37,014 nt of DNA, from positions 1 to 37,014 of the forward strand of contig JAFSDQ010000025.1 in NCBI GenBank assembly GCA_017436135.1, written 5' to 3'. Numbering within the stretch: the first letter of the stretch is position 1; every line of letters begins with the position of its first letter. The position numbers were made by a program, and so were the translations under genes. Below, piece after piece: positions 1 to 6,880 of this stretch. Below the pieces are notes generated by a model, which was not told the DNA's origin, did not search any database, and worked only from the letters and a program-made list of their open reading frames with translations. Source of the DNA: Clostridia bacterium. Its GTDB lineage: Bacteria > Bacillota_A > Clostridia > Monoglobales > Monoglobaceae.

Positions 1-27
1 AAAAATTTTTAATGATTAAAAAATAAG

Positions 28-58
28 AAGTGGCTCAAACGCAGTGTTTGAGCCACTT
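28..58 (-). terminator. Rho-independent terminator of the tRNA-Trp transcript
   Basis: A perfect 13-bp inverted repeat (28-40 with 46-58, 5-nt loop) lies directly downstream of the tRNA on the minus strand. It is followed there by a T-rich tail (about 27 down to 17). It would end the transcript that starts at the promoter at 247-275. Confidence 0.8.
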
Positions 59-62
59 TGTA

Positions 63-138
63 TGGCAGGGGCAGTAGGACTTGAACCCACGGCACTCGGT
101 TTTGGAGACCGATGCTCTACCAACTGAGCTATACCCCT
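63..138 (-). tRNA. tRNA-Trp (anticodon CCA)
   Basis: The minus strand folds as a complete 76-nt cloverleaf. The 7-bp acceptor stem has one U-G pair, the D loop contains AGTTGGTA, the anticodon stem is TCGGT/ACCGA around loop CTCCAAA (anticodon CCA, reads UGG), and the T loop is TTCAAGT. The discriminator base is G and the 3' CCA is encoded at 63-65. It is the second element behind the promoter at 247-275, after a truncated tRNA-Trp copy, and a terminator follows at once. Confidence 0.95.
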
Positions 139-170
139 AAAAAGCAAATATTAAGTTTTATTGAGTTACC

Positions 171-229
171 ATACGAACATAGGGACACGGCTTTGGAGAC
201 CGTTATTCTACCAACTGAACTATACCCCT
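171..229 (-). pseudogene. Truncated tRNA-Trp copy lacking its 3' third
   Basis: Reading down from 229, the acceptor 5' strand, D arm and anticodon arm match the neighbouring tRNA-Trp at about 39 of 45 positions, and the anticodon CCA is kept. Two stem pairs differ by compensatory changes (11-24 C-G to U-A; 27-43 U-A to A-U), so it was once a separately evolving functional gene. The T loop is still recognisable (TTCGTAT). The 3' T-stem strand, 3' acceptor strand and CCA end are missing, and the variable region is about one base short. It lies between the promoter and the intact tRNA, so it should still be transcribed. Confidence 0.75.
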
Positions 230-246
230 GTATTTACAACTGTTAC

Positions 247-275
247 AGTGTACCACATTATTTTGGGTTTGTCAA
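247..275 (-). promoter_or_regulatory. SigA-type promoter for the tRNA-Trp transcript
   Basis: On the minus strand TTGACA (270-275) is separated by 17 bp from TACACT (247-252). The predicted start lies about 10 nt before the truncated tRNA copy. It is divergent from the thiT promoter, with about 31 bp between the two -35 boxes. Confidence 0.8.
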
Positions 276-306
276 GAGTTTTACTTATAATTTTCCAAGA
301 AATATC

Positions 307-335
307 TTGACAAGATGGGATAACTGTGATATACT
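307..335 (+). promoter_or_regulatory. SigA-type promoter for the TPP riboswitch-thiT transcript
   Basis: TTGACA (307-312), a 17-bp spacer and TATACT (330-335) lie just upstream of the TPP aptamer. The predicted transcription start is near 342. Confidence 0.8.
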
Positions 336-351
336 GCGGGAAATGAATATA

Positions 352-438
352 GCAAAGGGGAGCTTGTAAACAGGCTGAGAGGAAATTGGGAATTTCGACC
401 CTGGAACCTGATGTGGGTAATGCCAACGTAGGAAGTGC
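352..438 (+). promoter_or_regulatory. TPP riboswitch (THI element)
   Basis: The aptamer shows the conserved THI-box blocks in order: GGGGAGC (357-363), CTGAGAGG (374-381), GACCC, GAACCTGAT (404-412) and GGGTAATGCCAACGTAGGAA (415-434). P1 is short (GCA 352-354 with TGC 436-438). Downstream, TTTTGTAGG (456-464) can pair with CCTGCAAAA (481-489), but no T-run follows, so the expression platform is unclear and could act on translation. The controlled gene, thiT, fits thiamin pyrophosphate sensing. Confidence 0.92.
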
Positions 439-561
439 GAGGAAGCATATCTGCATTTTGTAGGTATGTTTTTATTTTTGCCTGCAAAAGAGATATCAAC
501 TGAATTTGCACCCGATGTATCAGTAATATTCATTTAAAATATTTTTAAAGGGGTGCTTTTT

Positions 562-1074
562 ATGAAAAAGACGAGAAAATTAACAGAAATTGCGGTTGCA
601 ATAGCATTGGCGGTTGTATGCAGCTTTATCAAGGTATGGGAAATGCCCCAGGGCGGGTCCATTGCTTTGACTATGATACCTATTCTGCTTATTGCATTCC
701 GTTGCGGTACAGCCGCAGGGATTATTACAGGAGCCGTGTACGGCCTTTTGTCCATGGCGATTGCAGGGGTTGTTTATCATCCCATGTCAATACTTCTTGA
801 CTATGTATTGGCTTTTGGATTGCTTGGCCTGGCAGGGCTTTTTCCTAAAAAAATTGGCGGAATCATTGCAGGAACCTGTGTGGGTGTAGGCGGCAGATTT
901 ATAAGCTCTCTTTTAAGCGGAGCGGTGTTGTTTGCGTCTTATGCCCCCGAGGGTCAGAACCCATGGGTTTATTCCCTTGTGTATCAGGCAACCTATATGA
1001 TACCGGAGCTTATAATATCCGTTCTGGTCTTGTTGCTTTTATTTTTGAAAGCAAGAAAAATTTTTGAGTGCTAA
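562..1074 (+). CDS. thiT: Thiamin ECF transporter S component ThiT
   Basis: This is the substrate-binding membrane subunit of an energy-coupling factor importer for thiamin. It is a 170-residue, strongly hydrophobic protein with about six membrane segments. The N-terminal helix carries the Ala-rich motif of S components (AVAIALAVV), and the segment EMPQGGSI matches the thiamin-site loop characteristic of ThiT. The ATG at 562 is chosen because AAAGGGG (548-553) sits 8 nt upstream; a GTG at 553 overlaps that ribosome binding site. The shared EcfT/EcfA energising module is not in the window. Expression should fall when TPP is abundant, through the upstream riboswitch. Confidence 0.93.
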   Translation: MKKTRKLTEIAVAIALAVVCSFIKVWEMPQGGSIALTMIPILLIAFRCGTAAGIITGAVYGLLSMAIAGVVYHPMSILLDYVLAFGLLGLAGLFPKKIGGIIAGTCVGVGGRFISSLLSGAVLFASYAPEGQNPWVYSLVYQATYMIPELIISVLVLLLLFLKARKIFEC

Positions 1075-1078
1075 AGCA

Positions 1079-1109
1079 AGGTGCTTCCCAAAAGGAAGCA
1101 CCTTTTTTT
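1079..1109 (+). terminator. Terminator after thiT
   Basis: Stem AGGTGCTTCC (1079-1088) pairs with GGAAGCACCT (1094-1103) around a 5-nt loop and is followed by a run of seven T. The T-run overlaps the stop codon of the convergent small gene at 1108-1245. Confidence 0.9.
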
Positions 1110-1245
1110 ACATAGAACAACCGGACAGATTACGAAGAGCCATTTTTGCCATCTTTTTTGCCCGCTTTAGGGTGCGGCGGTCAAGCATGGCAACTCCCAT
1201 GCCTATTACGGCACCTGCAAAAAGCCCTGTGGAAAACTTAATCAT
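1108..1245 (-). CDS. Small 45-residue membrane-anchored basic protein
   Basis: A short minus-strand frame starts with ATG at 1245 behind an AAAGGAG ribosome binding site and ends with TAA at 1108-1110. The product has a hydrophobic N-terminal helix with small residues (about residues 7-20, GLFAGAVIGMGVAM), then a strongly basic amphipathic tail (DRRTLKRAKKMAKMALRNL). This resembles small YtxH-like or other single-pass proteins common in Clostridia, but no family can be assigned with confidence. It converges on thiT and shares its terminator region. The good ribosome binding site and membrane-then-basic design argue that it is translated. Confidence 0.6.
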   Translation of the reverse strand: MIKFSTGLFAGAVIGMGVAMLDRRTLKRAKKMAKMALRNLSGCSM

Positions 1246-1358
1246 AGCAGCAGTATCTCCTTTTTATAATTTTTAGTTTACAGAATTAGTATTCGTAAAT
1301 GACATATAAAAATTCAGCAAAAATACTAACAAATATTAACAAAAAACTTAAAAATATC

Positions 1359-1387
1359 TTGACTATAAAGGGATTTTGTTGTATCAT
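1359..1387 (+). promoter_or_regulatory. Promoter for the DUF1015 gene
   Basis: TTGACT (1359-1364), a 17-bp spacer and TATCAT (1382-1387) lie upstream of the gene at 1473. A TATAAT at 1392-1397 lacks a matching -35 box. The AT-rich stretch 1246-1358 holds nothing else recognisable. Confidence 0.6.
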
Positions 1388-1472
1388 CTAATATAATAGT
1401 CTTTTTATATCCAAAATCGTGAATTTGCTGTGATTAAACAGATTATTTAATATATATAAGGGAGAGAGTGAA

Positions 1473-2795
1473 ATGGCAAAAGTAATTCCTTTTTGCGGAA
1501 TGCGCTATAATACCGGGATGTTTTCAAATCTTGACGATGTTACTGCGCCACCGTATGACATTATTCCTAAAGAAGAGCAAATAAAGCTTTTTAATAAGAA
1601 TGACAACAACATAATCCGTGTGGATTTTGGTTTGGAGTATGATACAGACACAGATACAGAAAATCGTTATACAAGAGGGGGAGCCATGCTTCAAAAATGG
1701 ATTGAGGAGCAGGTTCTTATCCGGGAAGACAAACCGGCTTTTTATGTGTATGAACAGTTATTTTCTTTAGGGGACGGAGACGCAAGCCACTCCCTGAAGG
1801 GTATCTTATCCCTGGTAGAGCTTCGGGAATTTGCCGACAAGGTTGTTTTACCTCACGAATTTACCATATCCAAGGCAAAAACTGACAGACTTAATCTTAT
1901 GAGAGCAACAGGCGCGAACACAAGCCCCATATACTCTTTATATCTTGACGAGGAAGAGACGATTGCAAGACTGATTGAGGAGAGCAGCGATGAGGCTCCT
2001 GACATTACATTCGAGTCGTCCGAGGGAATAACCCAGAACATCTGGATTGTAAAGGATGAAGAGATAACACAAAAGATAACAGAGCTGTTTGGAAATAAGC
2101 AGTTATTCATAGCCGACGGTCATCACAGATACGAAACCGCTCTCAACTACAGACGGGAAAGACACCAGGCAGAGGGTACACCTGTGGGAAGTGCAGACTA
2201 TGATTATATTCTTATGATGCTTGTGTCTATGTCAAACAGCGGTTTGTTTGTATTTCCTACTCACAGACTTGTAAAGGATATAGAAAACTTTGACGAAACT
2301 GCTCTTATCGGCTCTTTGACAGAGGAGTTTGCGGCATCAAAGATATATTTTACAGAGGGTGATTATGCCTCAATTATAACAGACAGACTTGCAAACACAG
2401 TTGATGAAAAACTGTTTGCTCTGTATACCGGCGGAAATTATTATTATTTGTTAAAGCTCAAGGATACAAAATATATGGATGAAGTAATACATGATATGTC
2501 AGATGCATATAAGCAACTTGACGTAAGCGTGTTACACAAGCTTATCCTTGAAAAACAGCTTGGTATTGATGAAGAAAATATGAAGAGTCAGAAAAATCTC
2601 GTTTATATGAGAGAGGCGGCAGACGCTGTAAAAGCAGTTAAGGACGGATTGTATCAATGTGCATTTTTAATCAATCCTACAAAAATTTCAGAGATAAAGG
2701 AAATTGCTTTGGCAAACGAAAAAATGCCGCAGAAATCCACCTATTTCTGGCCGAAGCTTGTGACAGGACTTGTAATAAACAAGTTTCAGGACTGA
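1473..2795 (+). CDS. DUF1015 family protein
   Basis: This 440-residue protein has the hallmarks of the DUF1015 family: an N-terminal block with APPYDII and NIIRVDFG, and a central DGHHRYETAL motif (about residues 214-223). The length is usual for the family. The biochemical role is not established to my knowledge. The GHHRYE-type motif recalls the GHRR motif of ParB/sulfiredoxin-fold proteins, a fold that includes free-serine kinases, so a small-molecule kinase or nucleotidase is conceivable (inference only). The ATG at 1473 follows an AGGGAGAGAG ribosome binding site. It lies 48 nt upstream of hom, and hom-thrB-lysC follow on the same strand, which suggests a link to amino-acid metabolism. 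Confidence 0.85.
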   Translation: MAKVIPFCGMRYNTGMFSNLDDVTAPPYDIIPKEEQIKLFNKNDNNIIRVDFGLEYDTDTDTENRYTRGGAMLQKWIEEQVLIREDKPAFYVYEQLFSLGDGDASHSLKGILSLVELREFADKVVLPHEFTISKAKTDRLNLMRATGANTSPIYSLYLDEEETIARLIEESSDEAPDITFESSEGITQNIWIVKDEEITQKITELFGNKQLFIADGHHRYETALNYRRERHQAEGTPVGSADYDYILMMLVSMSNSGLFVFPTHRLVKDIENFDETALIGSLTEEFAASKIYFTEGDYASIITDRLANTVDEKLFALYTGGNYYYLLKLKDTKYMDEVIHDMSDAYKQLDVSVLHKLILEKQLGIDEENMKSQKNLVYMREAADAVKAVKDGLYQCAFLINPTKISEIKEIALANEKMPQKSTYFWPKLVTGLVINKFQD

Positions 2796-2843
2796 TATTT
2801 GAGCCGTAAAAAACGGTTTTAGTACGAAAGGACATGATAAGTA

Positions 2844-4064
2844 ATGAAAATCGCAATAATGGGTTTTGGCGTTGTAGGCAGCGGTGTTGGTGAGATTATC
2901 TCCACATCACCCGATTCTCTGAAAAAGAGGTGCGGAGAAGAGGTAGAAATTGTAAAAATTCTTGATTTAAGGGACTTTCCTGACAGTAAGTTTGATTGCT
3001 TTACCAAGGATTTTAACGAAATTTTAAATGACAAAGAAATAGGGGTTGTAGTAGAGGTAATGGGCGGAACAAAGCCGGCTTATGAATTTACTAAACAGCT
3101 TCTTTTATCCGGCAAGCATGTTGTTACTTCTAATAAGGAACTCGTTGCGAAGCATGGAACGGAGCTTTTGCAGATTGCAAAGGATATGAATGTAAACTAT
3201 CTGTTTGAGGCAAGTGTCGGGGGCGGTATACCGATTATAAGACCTCTGTATTCCAGCCTTATTGCCAACGAGCTTACAGACGTTATAGGAATATTGAATG
3301 GTACAACCAACTATATTCTGACCCAGATGATAAAAGAGGGGGCAAGCTTCGAGGATGCCCTGAAAGGCGCCCAGGAAAAAGGCTATGCAGAAAAAGACCC
3401 CACCGCTGATGTGGAGGGCTTTGACACCTGCCGTAAAATAGCTATTCTTGCATCTCTCGCCTTTGGCAAATATGTTAACAGCGAGGATATAAGCACAGAG
3501 GGAATCACCAAAATTACTCTTGAAGACGTGGCGTATGCCGCAGAGTTTGGGGGAGTAATTAAGCTTGTTGGTATGGCATCCCGGGGAGATAACGGTGTAT
3601 ATGCAGGGGTTTGCCCTGTGATTCTTAAAAAAGAACATCCTCTTGCCGGAATAGATGATGTGTTCAATGGAATACTTATTAAAGGGGAGGCCCTGGGTGA
3701 TGTTATGTTCTATGGCAGAGGCGCAGGCTCACTTCCTACAGCAAGTGCGGTTGTTTCTGATGTAATTGATATTGTAAAGCACAAGGATAAACACATTATT
3801 CTTGGTTGGTCAGAAGGTACAGCCGGGTACCTTAAGGCTATAGATGATAAGAGGTTCAGATTCTATGTTCGTCTTTCGGGTAATGCAGCAGATTCTGCTT
3901 TCTTTAAAGAGGGCTTTAATGTGATAACTCTTGACGGCGAAAAATATGAAAACGAATTTGCTATATTCACTCCTGAAATGACAGGTGATGAATTTGAAGC
4001 CTTTAAGGCAAAAGAACTTTCAACACATAATATCATGGGCTGTATAAGGCTGGTGATGGATTGA
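2844..4064 (+). CDS. hom: Homoserine dehydrogenase
   Basis: It reduces aspartate semialdehyde to homoserine, the branch point to threonine and methionine. The N-terminal Rossmann motif is GFGVVGSG (residues 7-14). Family motifs follow: TSNKELVAKHG, ASVGGGIPIIRPL, GILNGTTNYIL and DPTADVEGFD with the catalytic lysine region after it. The C-terminal ~75 residues look like a short ACT-type domain, so threonine feedback is possible. Length is 406 residues, slightly below the ~430 usual for ACT-bearing enzymes. AAAGGA lies about 11 nt before the ATG. The stop codon overlaps the thrB start (TGATG), which implies translational coupling. Confidence 0.95.
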   Translation: MKIAIMGFGVVGSGVGEIISTSPDSLKKRCGEEVEIVKILDLRDFPDSKFDCFTKDFNEILNDKEIGVVVEVMGGTKPAYEFTKQLLLSGKHVVTSNKELVAKHGTELLQIAKDMNVNYLFEASVGGGIPIIRPLYSSLIANELTDVIGILNGTTNYILTQMIKEGASFEDALKGAQEKGYAEKDPTADVEGFDTCRKIAILASLAFGKYVNSEDISTEGITKITLEDVAYAAEFGGVIKLVGMASRGDNGVYAGVCPVILKKEHPLAGIDDVFNGILIKGEALGDVMFYGRGAGSLPTASAVVSDVIDIVKHKDKHIILGWSEGTAGYLKAIDDKRFRFYVRLSGNAADSAFFKEGFNVITLDGEKYENEFAIFTPEMTGDEFEAFKAKELSTHNIMGCIRLVMD

Positions 4065-4960
4065 TGGTTAAAATCAAGGTTCCCGCAACGAGTGCCAATA
4101 TTGGCTCGGGCTTTGACAGTCTTGGCGTTGCCCTTACCCTGTACAATTATGTAAGTGCAGAGGAAACCGACGGCGGGCTTGCTATTGATATAACCGACAA
4201 AACATCGGAGTTTTTGCCCAGGGATGAAAGAAATCTTGTATATCGGTCAATGAAGACGTTGTTTGACAGGGTTTCCTATACACCGAAGGGGTTGCATCTT
4301 GTGCTTGAAAATAACATTATGGTAACTCGCGGTCTTGGTAGCAGCAGCGCAGGAATTGTAGGCGGTCTTATGGCAGCAAACGAAATCAGCGGTGCAAATT
4401 TGCCAAAGGAAGAGCTTTTGAAAATGGCGGCGGAAATAGAGGGTCATCCTGATAATGTTGCCCCTGCCATACTTGGAGGACTTACTGTAAATGTCTGGGA
4501 CCGAAACAGTATTAAGTATGTAAAAACAGATGTGCCTGACGATTTGCGGTTTGCGGCTTTTGTGCCTGATTTCTTTTTGCAGACAAAGAAATCAAGGGCT
4601 GTTTTGCCTAAAAGTGTTTCCCTTCGGGATGCAGTTTTCAATACAGGCAGATGCGCCTTGCTTATCTCAAGCATAATGACAGGAAAATACGAAAATATAC
4701 GCACAGCTGTAGGCGACAGACTGCAGCAGAGATTCAGAAAAAAACTTATACCTCACATTGACGATATTTTTGCTAAAGCGTATGAGCAAAAGGCGTTGGG
4801 GGTATATATAAGCGGTGCAGGACCTACTGTTATCGCAATGATAGAAAAAAGTAATACAACGTTTGAAAAAAAGCTTTCAGGCTTTTTGACAGGAAAAATG
4901 GGAGCATGGAGTTTACACATGCTCGATGCCGACAATGTCGGCGCTGTTGTTTGTAAATAA
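4064..4960 (+). CDS. thrB: Homoserine kinase
   Basis: This GHMP-family kinase phosphorylates homoserine on the way to threonine. Visible motifs are the N-terminal VPATSANIGSGFDSLGVAL, the ATP-binding GLGSSSAGIVGG (near residue 91) and the C-terminal YISGAGPTVIAM glycine-rich motif. The 298-residue length is normal. The ATG at 4064 overlaps the hom stop by one base, and a TTG three bases upstream is less likely. There is only a weak ribosome binding site, so translation probably depends on coupling to hom. Threonine synthase (thrC) is not in the window. Confidence 0.95.
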   Translation: MVKIKVPATSANIGSGFDSLGVALTLYNYVSAEETDGGLAIDITDKTSEFLPRDERNLVYRSMKTLFDRVSYTPKGLHLVLENNIMVTRGLGSSSAGIVGGLMAANEISGANLPKEELLKMAAEIEGHPDNVAPAILGGLTVNVWDRNSIKYVKTDVPDDLRFAAFVPDFFLQTKKSRAVLPKSVSLRDAVFNTGRCALLISSIMTGKYENIRTAVGDRLQQRFRKKLIPHIDDIFAKAYEQKALGVYISGAGPTVIAMIEKSNTTFEKKLSGFLTGKMGAWSLHMLDADNVGAVVCK

Positions 4961-4995
4961 GAGTGTTATATTTTATGAATATGGAGGGATAGAAA

Positions 4996-6201
4996 GTGGC
5001 ACTTATAGTACAAAAGTTTGGCGGAAGCTCCGTTGCTGATGCCGCAAAGGTCAATAATGTTGCAAACCGTGTGGTTGAAACAGCCCGCAACGGCAATCAG
5101 GTTGTGGTTGTTGTGTCGGCGCAGGGTGACACGACAGATGATTTAATCGAAAAGGCCGTAGAGATTAACCCTAACGGCTCAAAGAGAGAGATGGATATGC
5201 TGCTTGCCAGCGGAGAGCAGATTTCTATTGCACTTTTAGCAATGGCAATAGAAAAGCTTCATCATCCTGTTGTATCTCTTACAGGATGGCAGGCAGGATT
5301 TTTAACAAATGCTACATCAGGCAATGCAAGAATTGACAGAATTGATACTGAAAGATTAAAGGCAGAGCTTGACCGCAAAAATATTGTTATTGTTGCAGGC
5401 TTCCAGGGCATAAATAAGTATGATGACATTACAACCCTGGGAAGAGGCGGAAGCGATACTTCAGCAGTTGCTCTTGCAGCGGCTCTTCATGCAGACAAGT
5501 GTGAGATTTATACGGATGTTGATGGTGTTTATACCGCTGACCCGAGAATTGTGCCGGATGCAAAGAAGCTTCATGAAATCACCTATGATGAAATGCTTGA
5601 GCTTGCAAGCCTTGGTGCAAATGTGTTGCACAATCGCTCGGTTGAGATGGCGAAGAAATACAATGTTAAGCTTGAAGTAAAATCAAGCTTCCAGAAGATT
5701 GAGGGAACAGTAGTTAAGGAGGTAACTGATATGGAAAAAATGTTAATAAGAGGCGTAACCCGTGATAATGATGTTGCAAGAATTGCTGTTATAGGCGTAG
5801 AAGATACACCGGGAATAGCGTTTAAAATTTTCTCTGCTCTTGCAAAGGAAGGTATAAATGTTGATATGATTCTTCAGTCTGTTGGCAGAGAAGGCTCAAA
5901 GGATATTGCATTCACAGTAACAAAGGCAAACAGAGAAAAGACACTTGCTGTAATCGAAGACCTTAAGGGAACACTTTCCTACAGCGAAGTAAACTGCCGT
6001 GACAATTTGAGCAAGGTATCAATTGTTGGCGCAGGAATGGTTGCAAATCCGGGAGTTGCAGCAAAGATGTTTGAAGCACTTTTTGCAGCAGACATAAATA
6101 TACACATGATTGCTACATCAGAAATTAAGGTATCTGTTCTTATCAATGTGGCAAATGCAGAGCATGCCGTACAGGTTATTCACGATAAGTTCAATGTATA
6201 A
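4996..6201 (+). CDS. lysC: Aspartate kinase
   Basis: It catalyses the first step of the aspartate family (lysine, threonine, methionine, diaminopimelate). The kinase domain starts with VQKFGGSSVAD and includes GFQGI and the TLGRGGSDTSAVALAAAL loop. Two ACT domains occupy about residues 260-401 and end in a conserved IATSEIKVSVL segment. The start is GTG at 4996, with GGAGGG 7 nt upstream. Length is 401 residues, typical of Bacillus LysC-type enzymes. An in-frame ATG at codon 246 with its own strong ribosome binding site predicts a second product (see 5731-6201). It is the last gene of the run and is followed by a terminator. Confidence 0.95.
   Translation: MALIVQKFGGSSVADAAKVNNVANRVVETARNGNQVVVVVSAQGDTTDDLIEKAVEINPNGSKREMDMLLASGEQISIALLAMAIEKLHHPVVSLTGWQAGFLTNATSGNARIDRIDTERLKAELDRKNIVIVAGFQGINKYDDITTLGRGGSDTSAVALAAALHADKCEIYTDVDGVYTADPRIVPDAKKLHEITYDEMLELASLGANVLHNRSVEMAKKYNVKLEVKSSFQKIEGTVVKEVTDMEKMLIRGVTRDNDVARIAVIGVEDTPGIAFKIFSALAKEGINVDMILQSVGREGSKDIAFTVTKANREKTLAVIEDLKGTLSYSEVNCRDNLSKVSIVGAGMVANPGVAAKMFEALFAADINIHMIATSEIKVSVLINVANAEHAVQVIHDKFNV
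5716..5722 (+). promoter_or_regulatory. Intragenic Shine-Dalgarno for the LysC beta subunit
   Basis: AAGGAGG lies inside lysC, 8 nt before the in-frame ATG at 5731. It is the strongest ribosome binding site in the hom-thrB-lysC run. B. subtilis lysC is known to make its beta subunit from an internal start. Confidence 0.7.
5731..6201 (+). CDS. Predicted aspartate kinase beta subunit from an internal start
   Basis: It is nested in frame within lysC from codon 246 (ATG at 5731) to the shared stop, giving 156 residues that contain only the two ACT domains. In B. subtilis aspartokinase II the same arrangement gives an alpha2-beta2 enzyme, with the beta chain stabilising the effector-bound form. 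Here the evidence is the frame, the strong ribosome binding site and the position at the catalytic/regulatory domain border. Confidence 0.65.
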   Translation: MEKMLIRGVTRDNDVARIAVIGVEDTPGIAFKIFSALAKEGINVDMILQSVGREGSKDIAFTVTKANREKTLAVIEDLKGTLSYSEVNCRDNLSKVSIVGAGMVANPGVAAKMFEALFAADINIHMIATSEIKVSVLINVANAEHAVQVIHDKFNV

Positions 6202-6215
6202 TTAAAACAAATTCT

Positions 6216-6242
6216 AAAAGCACCCGAAAGGGTGCTTTTTTT
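6216..6242 (+). terminator. Terminator after lysC
   Basis: AAAAGCACCC (6216-6225), a GAAA tetraloop and GGGTGC (6230-6235) are followed by seven T. This separates the amino-acid genes from the lysis cassette. Confidence 0.9.
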
Positions 6243-6259
6243 ATGCCATTTTTAAGGGT

Positions 6260-6299
6260 GTGGCACTATATGACACTAAAACACAGGATATATTATAAG
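6260..6299 (+). promoter_or_regulatory. Candidate promoter and operator of the lysis cassette
   Basis: ATGACA (6270-6275) and TATAAG (6294-6299) with an 18-bp spacer could form a promoter. An imperfect inverted repeat, GTGGCA-CTATA-TGACAC (6260-6276), overlaps the -35 box and would suit a repressor of the XRE type. It was found by eye only and could be chance. Confidence 0.35.
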
Positions 6300-6338
6300 A
6301 GCAGACGAAATTAACATTTCAAAGGGGAAAAGCATATT

Positions 6339-6599
6339 ATGAATGAACAGGAAATTTATGAAAGAGTAACAGCAGCGGAGCAATCCATTAAATCTGCCCA
6401 TCACAGACTTGACGAAATGGCAGAGAGCAACAAGAGCATATCAGAAATTCTTGTGGAGATGCGGTACATGAGGCGTGATTTAAACGAGCTGATAGAGAGG
6501 GTAAGCCTTGTAGAGGGCAGACCCGGGCGAAGATATGATGTGATAATCAATGGAGCAATAACAGCGGCGATTGCAACTATTATAAGTATTTTAATATAA
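6339..6599 (+). CDS. XhlA-like hemolysin/lysis accessory protein
   Basis: This 86-residue protein has a long charged coiled-coil region (about residues 1-60, with heptad-like AAEQSIKSAHHRLDEMAES) and a single C-terminal membrane helix (about residues 67-86, INGAITAAIATIISILI). That is the XhlA design: a membrane-tethered accessory protein acting with an XhlB-type holin and an amidase in PBSX-type lysis. AAAGGGG lies upstream of the ATG. It is the first gene of a three-gene run (30-nt gap to the holin gene). Assignment rests on design and neighbours, because such short coiled-coil proteins carry few fixed residues. Confidence 0.7.
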   Translation: MNEQEIYERVTAAEQSIKSAHHRLDEMAESNKSISEILVEMRYMRRDLNELIERVSLVEGRPGRRYDVIINGAITAAIATIISILI

Positions 6600-6628
6600 C
6601 TACATAACAAAAGAGAAAGGGAGATTTT

Positions 6629-6880
6629 ATGAAAATTTCAGCAGGAACACTTGCGAGGACGGCTTGTCTTTTTCTTGCTCTTGTAAATCAATTACTGATA
6701 ATGGCAGGAAAGGAGATTTTGCCTTTTGAAGAAAATCAGGTGTACGAAACGATAAGCGCCATATTTACCACTATATGCGGTCTTGTGGCTTGGTGGAAAA
6801 ACAACAGCTATACAACAGCTGCAATAAAGGCAGACGTCGAGATGAAAAAATTCAGACAGGAGGGAAAGAAATGCGAATAG
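6629..6880 (+). CDS. Phage-type holin (SPP1/XhlB-like)
   Basis: This 83-residue membrane protein has two predicted helices (about residues 8-27 and 40-58) and a charged, lysine-rich C-terminus, the class II holin pattern. The stretch from LVNQLLIMAGKEILPF through VYETISAIFTTICGLVAWWKNN resembles the SPP1-type holin family. Holins open lesions in the cytoplasmic membrane that let an endolysin reach the wall. A GGGAG ribosome binding site precedes the ATG. Its last 10 nt overlap the endolysin gene, so the two are coupled. Confidence 0.8.
   Translation: MKISAGTLARTACLFLALVNQLLIMAGKEILPFEENQVYETISAIFTTICGLVAWWKNNSYTTAAIKADVEMKKFRQEGKKCE

Noticed and set aside
1064..1276. Plus-strand 70-residue frame after thiT
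   Set aside because: It overlaps the thiT end, its terminator and the better-supported small gene on the minus strand, and has no ribosome binding site.
3105..3638. Minus-strand 177-residue frame
   Set aside because: It lies wholly inside hom on the other strand; the product is cysteine/histidine-rich without a family pattern, typical of an antisense shadow.
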